From: Peptococcaceae bacterium BRH_c23
GTDB lineage: Bacteria > Bacillota_B > Desulfitobacteriia > Desulfitobacteriales > Desulfitobacteriaceae
Assembly: GCA_000961805.1 (NCBI GenBank)
Contig: LADV01000320.1
Span: forward strand, 1 to 9,619
Length of the DNA: 9,619 nt
Reading direction: 5' to 3'
The notes under the pieces are model-generated. The model did not search any database. It worked only from the letters and a program-made list of their open reading frames with translations, and was not told where the DNA came from. Position numbers and translations under genes: made by a program. This document shows, one piece after another, positions 1 to 6,130 of this stretch (positions within the stretch are counted from its first letter, which is position 1; the number at the start of each line of letters is the position of its first letter).

Positions 1-349
1 CAACAGGAGTATTACACCATATTGGCTGTTGCCGACAAAGCGGCGGATTCTACAGCTTTTGTTGAATTTATGCTCCGCCGTGATCCGAGATGCTTTAAAT
101 GATCTTATGCAAACCGAACAAGTTCGCGAGAAAGTTACCGATCAAGTCGAGCGCCTGATGTCTGCCTTAGGCAGCGAAACGCTGTCCGCAAAAGAGCTTT
201 TGGAGCGGCTTGGACTTAAGCACCGTCCAACGTTCAGCAACAATTATTTGCGCCCCGCGTTGGAACTTGGCTTGATTGAGATGACTGTTCCTGACAAGCC
301 AAACAGCAGCAAGCAGCAGTATCGGGCTGTGAAACGAAATAGTGACTAA
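1..349 (+). pseudogene. Fic-family protein, C-terminal remnant with frameshift
   Basis: Two reading frames together give the end of a Fic-domain protein; intact Fic proteins typically AMPylate or otherwise modify target proteins. Frame 1 from base 1 reads QQEYYTILAVADKAADS then TAFVEFML, the helix that follows the Fic catalytic core in this family, and stops at 100-102. Frame 2 takes over at about base 75 (SAVIRDALNDLM) and runs to the stop at 347-349. It ends in a small winged-helix-like module (LSAKELLERLGLKHRPTF, then LRPALELGLIEMTVPDKPNS) that I recognise from the C-termini of many Fic proteins. The join is best explained by loss of two bases, or gain of one, in the CT-rich stretch near 73-76. 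The ATG at 29 opens frame 2 but has no ribosome binding site and lies before the junction, so it is probably not a true start. The catalytic HPFxxGNGR region would lie left of the window. The family call is from memory of the motifs, with good confidence; the frameshift could also be a sequencing error. Confidence 0.75.
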
Positions 350-464
350 CGATGAAGCCTTTGCCGGAGTCGATGAAAATAACATCCGAGATATGTTTGA
401 CCTTCTAAAACTGGTCAAGCGGGTTATCAAGAAGGGATACTATGTGACTTGTGGTGTGATGTGA
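342..464 (+). CDS. Doubtful 40-residue ORF with GTG start
   Basis: This ORF opens with GTG, overlaps the last eight bases of the Fic remnant, and reads VTNDEAFAGVDENN then IRDMFDLLKLVKRVIKKGYY before ending TCGVM. The composition looks protein-like: an acidic start, then an amphipathic helix rich in Leu, Val, Lys and Arg. It also sits just before a strong terminator, as the last gene of a unit would. Against it are its short length, the GTG start, and the absence of a clear ribosome binding site in the preceding GCTGTGAAACGAAATA. I do not recognise the family. It may be a remnant of a longer gene that once followed the Fic gene, or simple chance. Confidence 0.25.
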   Translation: MTNDEAFAGVDENNIRDMFDLLKLVKRVIKKGYYVTCGVM

Positions 465-487
465 AACTGTCTATGCAGAGATTAAAG

Positions 488-527
488 GGAGCGAATCTAA
501 GGGAATCTTAGGCTTCGCTCCTTTTTT
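488..527 (+). terminator. Rho-independent terminator
   Basis: GGAGCGAA (488-495) pairs perfectly with TTCGCTCC (514-521), and CTAAG (497-501) with CTTAG (507-511) across a small asymmetric internal loop. The apical loop is GGAAT, and six T residues follow at 522-527. It closes the transcription unit containing the Fic remnant and the small ORF, and separates it from everything downstream. Confidence 0.85.
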
Positions 528-725
528 ACATAGAATTGTCTGAGCTGAGTGTTATGCTTTACACAGAGTAAGCTATGCAAGATAGACTATCAAGCAGAAG
601 GTCCGTGCTAATAGTGTAATTTAAGAATATTGTAAAAAAGAACAGTTGTTGGCAGGGTTTTACAGAATAATGAAGAATTTAGGCTATAGAAAGTGTTTGC
701 TGGTATATGAGCTATTAGAAATAGG
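528..725. other. Non-coding gap, nothing recognised
   Basis: The stretch between the terminator and the zinc-ribbon ORF holds only very short ORFs broken by many stops. I found no clear N-terminal nuclease remnant in any + frame, no hairpin with a T-tract and no convincing promoter. It may be decayed sequence of the gene whose zinc-ribbon tail survives just to the right. Confidence 0.5.
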
Positions 726-941
726 ATGCCAGATTTTCCGCTTACGGGTGACCCGCGAAATAAAAAAGTCAGAACTCAGCATGTCGAAGGAATACATAAA
801 AAGAAAGCTGAAGTAGCAAACCAAATCGGCGCCAATAGTTGTCCCAAATGTGGTGGGGAGTTAATCACGAGAAAGGGCAAATATGGAGATTTCAAAGTGT
901 GTAATAATTATCCGAAGTGTAGGTTTATAATTTCCAACTAG
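726..941 (+). pseudogene. Topoisomerase-type C4 zinc-ribbon protein, probably a fragment of a NERD- or Mrr-type nuclease
   Basis: The 71-residue ORF ends in a four-cysteine zinc ribbon: C39-P-K-C42, then GELITRKGKYGDFKVC with C59, and YPKC with C65 (CxxC-x16-C-x5-C), then an aromatic RFIISN tail. This is the zf-C4_Topoisom pattern, which binds DNA at the C-terminus of bacterial topoisomerase I and is also appended to NERD-domain and some Mrr-type restriction proteins. The preceding helix (VRTQHVEGIHKKKAEVANQI) resembles the segment that joins a NERD domain to this finger, so I read the ORF as the surviving tail of such a protein. No good ribosome binding site precedes the ATG (GAAATAGG), and an in-frame stop lies only 15 bases upstream at 708-710, so the nuclease part is missing. 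A stand-alone small zinc-ribbon protein is the alternative. The zinc-ribbon call is firm; the parent family is inferred. Confidence 0.6.
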
Positions 942-1061
942 GCAATGAATCCTGATTTCGGTAAAAGTGGAGTCAATAGAGTATAAGCATTGATAATGTG
1001 ACGTTGAATTCAGAAGATGAACGATGAAACTTTTAACAACGGCGAACATATTAAGGGAGTG

Positions 1062-1121
1062 TTACCGACATATGTCGTATCCACCCTATGGAATTGTGAG
1101 ATCTGCGACACATGTCGGTAA
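1062..1121. repeat. 16-bp inverted repeat built from two CGACATATGTCG-type dyads
   Basis: TTACCGACATATGTCG at 1062-1077 is matched on the other strand by CGACACATGTCGGTAA at 1106-1121 with one mismatch in 16. Each arm is itself a dyad: CGACATATGTCG (1066-1077) is a perfect 12-bp palindrome, and CGACACATGTCG (1106-1117) is nearly so. Their centres are 40 bp apart, roughly four helical turns, so two bound dimers would face the same side of the DNA. The block lies 136 bp upstream of the Avs-like start. It could be a double operator for a regulator encoded elsewhere, or a leftover end of an insertion sequence (repeated transposase sites). No transposase gene is present to decide. Confidence 0.6.
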
Positions 1122-1152
1122 TCACGTTGAATGAAATTGGTTGCGGAAAATG

Positions 1153-1171
1153 CCGCGCCATCCTGGCGCGG
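1153..1171. repeat. GC-rich perfect hairpin, 8-bp stem and 3-nt loop
   Basis: CCGCGCCA (1153-1160), loop TCC, TGGCGCGG (1164-1171). The flanking AAT and ATT can extend pairing past a bulged G. It stands out in an otherwise AT-rich gap. On the + strand it is followed by ATTGTGTAAG, which is not a T-tract, so it is a poor + terminator. Read on the minus strand it is followed by CATTTTCC, a weak T-tract, so leftward termination is possible. It may also belong to the same mobile remnant as the inverted repeat just to the left. The rest of the 942-1256 gap shows no gene. Confidence 0.5.
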
Positions 1172-1241
1172 ATTGTGTAAGTTAGTTTCGTAAGATATCT
1201 TTTTTTGAAGAGTGTTTCCTTTATATTGAGTTCGAGTTAGA

Positions 1242-1270
1242 AAGGAAAAATGAGTTATGTATATTATTAA
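1242..1270 (+). promoter_or_regulatory. Ribosome binding site with overlapping six-codon ORF at the Avs-like start
   Basis: A modest Shine-Dalgarno AAGGA lies at 1242-1246. Two ATGs follow. The one at 1250, 3 nt after it, encodes only MSYVYY before a stop at 1268-1270. The one at 1257, 10 nt after it, opens the 1568-codon gene in another frame. An in-frame stop (TGA, 1251-1253) forces the large protein to begin at 1257. Neither spacing is ideal, so ribosomes could be shared between the short and long frames. Confidence 0.45.
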
Positions 1271-4200
1271 ACCAGACTGGAATAAATTTAGAGCTAAATT
1301 TAGTGAGAACCCCCAAAGTACCTTTGAATGGTTCTGTTACATATTATTCTGTCAAGAATTTGATAGGCCCTTTGGTATTTTCCGCTATAAAAATCAATCA
1401 GGAATTGAGACGAACCCTATAACTAAGGACGAAAAAGTAATTGGTTGGCAGGCAAAATTTTATGAAACTACTTTATCTGCTAATAAGGATGAATTAATTC
1501 AAACCTTAATAAAAAGCAAGAGAGATTATACCGAACTTACAAAAATCATATTCTATACTAATCAGGAATGGGGACAAGGAAAAGACCAGAACGACCCTCA
1601 AGCAAAGCTAGAAGTAGAAAAAAAAGCCGAAGGATTGAGTATTGAAATAGAATGGAGAACTGCAAGCTTTTTCGAATCGTATTTTGTTACTATTAAAAAA
1701 AAATCTATAGCTCATTATTTTTTCAGTTTAGATAAAAGTATTGTTGAATTACTAGATGATAAACAAAAACGTACAGAGTCTATTCTATTTAATATTCAAA
1801 CCGAAATAGACTTTAATAATCAGAAAATAAAAATTGATAGGAATATATGTTTACAGACCGTAAGAAAAGAGCTAGATAAAAGGCAAATAATAATTTTAAG
1901 TGGGGTTGGTGGGGTTGGTAAAACAGCAGTTATTAAAGACCTTTATGAAGAATTAAATAGCAAAATACCTTTTTATCTCTTTAAGGCAAATGAATTTAAT
2001 ACGAATAACATAAAGGAACTGTTTAACAATTTCGACTTAAAAGAATTTATTGAGGCTCATAGAGATGAAAATATTAAAATAGTTGTTATTGATTCGGCAG
2101 AAAAATTATTAGAGCTTCAAAATACAGAGCCTTTCAAAGAATTTCTTCTCAATATGATTCAAAGTAGTTGGAAAGTGATCTTTACTACACGAAATAATTA
2201 TTTAGAAGATTTAAATTATGAATTTATAGAATTGCATAAAGTTATCCCTTTAAATATACCTATTCAGAATTTGAGTCAGAATGAATTAGAAAATTTGTCA
2301 TATAAATATAATTTCAATATTCCCAAAGACCTAAAATTTCTTGATTTAATAAAAAATCCTTTTTATTTAAACGAATATTTGAAATTCTATGGAGTTGATG
2401 AGGATATTGATTATTTAGGTTTCAAGCAGAAATTATGGAATAGAATAATAAAAAAATCGAAACCCGTAAGAGAACAATGCTTTCTAAAAATTGCCTTTCA
2501 AAGAGCTGAACAAAATCAATTTTTTGTTATACCTAATTTTGATAGTCATATCTTAAATGAATTAGTTCTTGATGGAATTTTAGGATATGAAACCGTAGGG
2601 TATTTTATTACTCATGATATTTATGAAGAATGGGCACTAGAAAAGATAATAGAAACTGAATATATAAGAAAAGCAAAAAATCAGGAAATGCTTAAAAACA
2701 TTGGGATATCTCTGTCTATTCGGAGGAGTTTTAGGAATTGGGTATCAGAAAAACTATTACTAGAGGACATGGATATTAAGCAATTTATTGAAAATATTAT
2801 TAGAGAAGAAATAATAGAACTTTTCTGGAAAGATGAAATTTTAGTATCAATATTGCTGTCCAATTATTCTGAAACCTTTTTTGAATTATTTGAAAAAAAG
2901 CTTTTGGAAAATAACCTAGATTTATTGAAAAGATTAACTTTTTTACTTAGAATTGCTTGCAAAGAAGTTGATAGTGATTTTTTTGACAATCTAGGTATTA
3001 AAAATATAAATTTACTTTCTATAAAATATATTTTTACTAAACCTAAAGGTAATGGTTGGCAAAATCTTATAAAATTCGTCTATAAAAATTTAGATTCAAT
3101 TGGAATTGAAAATTTTTATTTCATCCTTCCAATCATTCATGACTGGAACAATAAATCTAAAAAAGGAGAGACCACAAAAATATCAAGTCTAATAGCATTA
3201 AAATATTATCAATGGGTAATTAAAGAGGATGTATATTTCTCCCGTAATGAAGGAGTTAAGGAAAGACTATTGCAGACGATTTTATATGGGTCTTCTGAAA
3301 TAAAAATGGAGCTTAGTAATATTTTTGATGAGATATTATTAAATGATTGGAAGTGGCCCAGAGACCCCTATTATGATTTATTAGAAGTTATCTTAAAGAA
3401 ATTAGGAGATAATATTGAGCTTATAAACGCTCTTCCAGAATATGTTACAAAACTTGCAAATCTATATTGGTTAAGATTTCCTGAAAACGAACCATTTTAT
3501 TATGATTCGAGTATAGGAATTGAAAAATATTTTGGTTTAAAAGACAATCATTATTTTCCGGCAAGTTCTTTTCAAACACCTATTTATTGGTTGCTTCAAG
3601 CTTCTCTTCAAAAAACTATTGAATTTATTTTAGATTTCACAAACAAAACAGTTGAGTGTTTTGCTAAGTCTGATTTAGGTAAGTCAGAAATTGAAGAAAT
3701 TGATGTCTACATTGAAGATGGAAATACTATCAAACAATATATCTGCAATAGAATTTGGGAAATTTACAGAGGAACTCAAGTTGCCCCCGATGTAATACAA
3801 TCAATGCATATGGCATTAGAAAAATTCTTTCTAGAAAGAGGTAATAATGCTGATTCCAAAGTATTAGAATCTTGGCTTTTATTTATGCTTAAAAATTCTA
3901 TTTCTGCGTCAATTTCTGCTCTTGTTACAAGTATCGTATTAGCTTTTCCAGAAAAAACCTTTAATGTTGCGAAGATGTTATTTAAAACAAAGGAATTTTT
4001 CCTTTACGATACAAGTCGATTGCTATCTGATCAGACCGCTAAAAGTTTATATTCTATAGGCTATGGTCTAAACTATGAAAATAAATTATATCAAGACGAA
4101 AGAATCAAGACTTGCGACGACAAGCATAGAGAAAGTTCTCTAGAACACTTAGCATTTAAATACCAATTCTTTAGGAGCGAGGGTATAACTGAAGAAGAGG

Positions 4201-5963
4201 CAGAGAATAGACTACAAATTATATGGGACATTTTTGATAAATATTATGAAGAATTACAACAAAAATCTCAGGAAAATGAAAAAGATAAAACTTGGAGACT
4301 TTACCTTGCAAGAATGGACAGAAGAAAAATGAAACCTACGACCGAGGAAAAAGACGGTCAGATTTTGATTAATTTCAATCCGGAAATTGCTCCTGAACTT
4401 GAAGAATTTAGTGAACAATCAATTCGAACAAGCACTGAGTATATGAAATATTCTTCATTAAAGTTATGGGCTAATTATAAAATGGAAAATGATGAGAGAT
4501 ACAAGAGCTATGAACAATATGAGAATGGCCCAAAGTTTGTTATAAAAGAGGCAAAAGAAATAATTGAAGAATTAGAAAATGCGGAGAATAAAGAGTTTAA
4601 TTTTTTCAATTATACTATTCCTGGGCACGCCTGTTCTGTTCTAGTTAGAGATTATTTTGGAGATCTTTCTGAAGAAGAAAAGACTTTCTGTAAGGACATT
4701 GTTTTAGCTGTGGCTTCCTCTTCTATCACAGGGCCTTATGCATACCAGATATCGGATGGTGTGGAATCGTCAATTTCTGTTTTACCGATGTTATTTAAAG
4801 AGTTTCCTGATGAGAAAGAGAGAATAAAGTTAATTTTGCTATTAACTTTATTTGACCCTCATAGTATTGGTATGTATTGTGAATTTGCTGACTACTCCAA
4901 AAAGGCTATCATTAATAATCTATGGGAAATAAGTTTTGACGACGCTCAGTCTTTGTTGTTTGGCTATTTATGGTTAAAACCAAAATATGATGATGCAAGG
5001 TTAGCATTACGAAAGCAGAAAAATAAAAATAATGTCTATGATTTGCATGAAAATGAAGTCATTGAAATCTTTCTAACACAAAGTACTAGAGATTTAGAAA
5101 AAGTGAATAACAATAATATTAATTTAGAAGAGATAGGCAATATAGATAAAATGGACTTAGATGACTTAAAAACAGCTTTTCAGCTAATACCAATGAAGTC
5201 AGATAATGATGAACATAAGAAATTAGCAGAATTAATTATTAATATCTTTGCTAAACAATTATTATCGAAAAAAAGAGAAGATAAAGTTGATTACAAAGTT
5301 AGACATGGTTTTTTTGAGAAGTTAGCATATATCGTATTGAATTCTGCTAAAGAAGATATTTTAATTTATTTAAAACCTTTCATTGATGGTTTCAATAGGT
5401 CTGAGTCTATAGCTGAGTTACTTAAAATATTCATTTCTTCAGAAGATAAATTGGCTACATACGACAATTTTTGGCATGTGTGGAGTCAATTTTATAGTAA
5501 AGTAGTAGAATTATGTAAGGATGGCGAAGAATATTGGTATACAAAAGATATCATTAAAGCCTATCTGTTTGAAAAGACCTTCTGGAGAGAAGAAGCGACA
5601 GAATGGCGTACCTTTAAGGAAAGTAATAAGATATTCTTTAAAGACATATCTGAAAATATAGGACATTGCCCCTCTGTTTTGCATTCAATTTCAAAGTTAT
5701 TAAATGGCATCGGAAGTATCTATTTAGGTGATGGAGTATTATGGATTTCTAGGATGTTGGTTAATAACAAAAATTTATGGTCATGTGAATTTGAGGAAAA
5801 TACAATTTATTATCTAGAAAATGTTGTTAAGAAATATATTTTTTTGAATCGAGAAAGAATAAGAAAAACCAAACAACTAAAACAAGAAATTTTAGTAATA
5901 TTGGACTTCTTGATAGAAAAAACATCTGTTATCGGATATATGCTAAGGGAAAATATATTATAA
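1257..5963 (+). CDS. Avs-like antiviral STAND NTPase with N-terminal PD-(D/E)xK nuclease domain
   Basis: The 1568-residue protein has three regions. Residues 1-150 look like a restriction-endonuclease fold: FEWFCYILF with E24, then SGIET with E51, then GWQAKFY with Q65-x-K67, the E...E...QxK pattern of Mrr/Cap4-type PD-(D/E)xK nucleases. Residues about 195-465 are a STAND P-loop NTPase: Walker A GVGGVGKT (216-223, K222), Walker B IVVIDSAE (D279, E282), WKVIFTTRN with R312, NPFYLNEYL (367-375) and a winged-helix end, THDIYEEWAL (452-461). The remaining 1100 residues are helix-rich with no recognised enzyme motif, as expected of the ligand-sensing repeats of Avs proteins. No membrane segment or signal peptide is evident, so it is cytosolic. 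In the known family, binding of a phage terminase or portal protein drives tetramerisation and nuclease activation. Domain order and size recall Avs4 or Avs3, but I cannot assign the subtype. The gene is markedly AT-rich compared with its outer neighbours, suggesting transfer. A NACHT-type restriction ATPase is the alternative. Confidence 0.75.
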   Translation: MYIIKPDWNKFRAKFSENPQSTFEWFCYILFCQEFDRPFGIFRYKNQSGIETNPITKDEKVIGWQAKFYETTLSANKDELIQTLIKSKRDYTELTKIIFYTNQEWGQGKDQNDPQAKLEVEKKAEGLSIEIEWRTASFFESYFVTIKKKSIAHYFFSLDKSIVELLDDKQKRTESILFNIQTEIDFNNQKIKIDRNICLQTVRKELDKRQIIILSGVGGVGKTAVIKDLYEELNSKIPFYLFKANEFNTNNIKELFNNFDLKEFIEAHRDENIKIVVIDSAEKLLELQNTEPFKEFLLNMIQSSWKVIFTTRNNYLEDLNYEFIELHKVIPLNIPIQNLSQNELENLSYKYNFNIPKDLKFLDLIKNPFYLNEYLKFYGVDEDIDYLGFKQKLWNRIIKKSKPVREQCFLKIAFQRAEQNQFFVIPNFDSHILNELVLDGILGYETVGYFITHDIYEEWALEKIIETEYIRKAKNQEMLKNIGISLSIRRSFRNWVSEKLLLEDMDIKQFIENIIREEIIELFWKDEILVSILLSNYSETFFELFEKKLLENNLDLLKRLTFLLRIACKEVDSDFFDNLGIKNINLLSIKYIFTKPKGNGWQNLIKFVYKNLDSIGIENFYFILPIIHDWNNKSKKGETTKISSLIALKYYQWVIKEDVYFSRNEGVKERLLQTILYGSSEIKMELSNIFDEILLNDWKWPRDPYYDLLEVILKKLGDNIELINALPEYVTKLANLYWLRFPENEPFYYDSSIGIEKYFGLKDNHYFPASSFQTPIYWLLQASLQKTIEFILDFTNKTVECFAKSDLGKSEIEEIDVYIEDGNTIKQYICNRIWEIYRGTQVAPDVIQSMHMALEKFFLERGNNADSKVLESWLLFMLKNSISASISALVTSIVLAFPEKTFNVAKMLFKTKEFFLYDTSRLLSDQTAKSLYSIGYGLNYENKLYQDERIKTCDDKHRESSLEHLAFKYQFFRSEGITEEEAENRLQIIWDIFDKYYEELQQKSQENEKDKTWRLYLARMDRRKMKPTTEEKDGQILINFNPEIAPELEEFSEQSIRTSTEYMKYSSLKLWANYKMENDERYKSYEQYENGPKFVIKEAKEIIEELENAENKEFNFFNYTIPGHACSVLVRDYFGDLSEEEKTFCKDIVLAVASSSITGPYAYQISDGVESSISVLPMLFKEFPDEKERIKLILLLTLFDPHSIGMYCEFADYSKKAIINNLWEISFDDAQSLLFGYLWLKPKYDDARLALRKQKNKNNVYDLHENEVIEIFLTQSTRDLEKVNNNNINLEEIGNIDKMDLDDLKTAFQLIPMKSDNDEHKKLAELIINIFAKQLLSKKREDKVDYKVRHGFFEKLAYIVLNSAKEDILIYLKPFIDGFNRSESIAELLKIFISSEDKLATYDNFWHVWSQFYSKVVELCKDGEEYWYTKDIIKAYLFEKTFWREEATEWRTFKESNKIFFKDISENIGHCPSVLHSISKLLNGIGSIYLGDGVLWISRMLVNNKNLWSCEFEENTIYYLENVVKKYIFLNRERIRKTKQLKQEILVILDFLIEKTSVIGYMLRENIL
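1695..1703 (+). repeat. A9 homopolymer inside the Avs-like gene
   Basis: Nine consecutive A residues encode Lys147-Lys149, directly after the nuclease-like domain and before the NTPase. Loss of one A gives a stop within three codons of the tract (AAT CTA TAG). Gain of one A gives a stop after about a dozen codons. Slippage of polymerase or a replication slip would therefore give a protein of about 150-160 residues comprising the nuclease part only. Confidence 0.6.
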
Positions 5964-6048
5964 AAAGAATGGCTCAGTGGGGTTTGAGGAGTCGCCGTCC
6001 ATAAAGGCAATACAGAGTGTTTTTATTGAATTCATTATTGGTTGGAAA

Positions 6049-6076
6049 TTGAAAAAGTACAGAGATCGAGTATTAT
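6049..6076 (+). promoter_or_regulatory. Sigma-A-type promoter for the DUF262 gene
   Basis: TTGAAA (6049-6054) and TATTAT (6071-6076), each one mismatch from consensus, are separated by 16 bp. They lie in the 167-bp gap between the Avs-like stop and the next start and would give a leader of roughly 45-50 nt. This implies the DUF262 gene can be transcribed independently of the large gene. No terminator was found between the two, so readthrough is also possible. Confidence 0.5.
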
Positions 6077-6111
6077 AAATCTACTTATTAATGTACTGAT
6101 AGATTATATGG

Positions 6112-6119
6112 TAGGAGGT
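6112..6119 (+). promoter_or_regulatory. Strong Shine-Dalgarno TAGGAGGT
   Basis: TAGGAGGT is a near-complete anti-16S match. It ends 11 bases before the ATG at 6131, slightly further than usual. No alternative ATG, GTG or TTG lies between it and 6131 in the right frame, so it supports that start. Confidence 0.65.
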
Positions 6120-6130
6120 AGAAACATATT

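Noticed and set aside
167..430. 87-codon minus-strand ORF
   Set aside because: It is antisense to the well-recognised Fic tail and shows no protein-family features.
670..816. 48-codon + frame (MKNLGYRKCLLVYELL...) overlapping the zinc-ribbon ORF
   Set aside because: Shifted frame over the zinc-ribbon region, no ribosome binding site and no recognised motif. The overlapping frame leads into a clear C4 finger.
861..1049. 62-codon minus-strand ORF
   Set aside because: Partly antisense to the zinc ribbon, low-complexity hydrophobic, no ribosome binding site recognised.
1001..1132. ACGTTGAAT direct repeat at 1001-1009 and 1124-1132, bracketing the dyads
   Set aside because: Nine bases with no terminal relation to the inverted repeat; too short to call target-site duplication.
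1199..1227. Possible promoter with TATATT at 1222-1227 before the Avs-like gene
   Set aside because: No acceptable -35 box at 16-18 bp (CTTTTT-like only), and the TTGAAG at 1205 is only 11 bp away, too close.
2681..2863. 60-codon minus-strand ORF
   Set aside because: Lies wholly inside the Avs-like gene; Ser/Ile-rich translation typical of the antisense of AT-rich coding DNA.
5810..6010. 66-codon minus-strand ORF across the Avs-like stop
   Set aside because: Mostly antisense to the gene's 3' end, with no domain features.
1209..6022. AGAGTGTTT direct repeat at 1209-1217 and 6014-6022, flanking the Avs-like gene
   Set aside because: Only nine bases, found by searching two intergenic stretches; a match this size is expected by chance fairly often, and no integrase is nearby.
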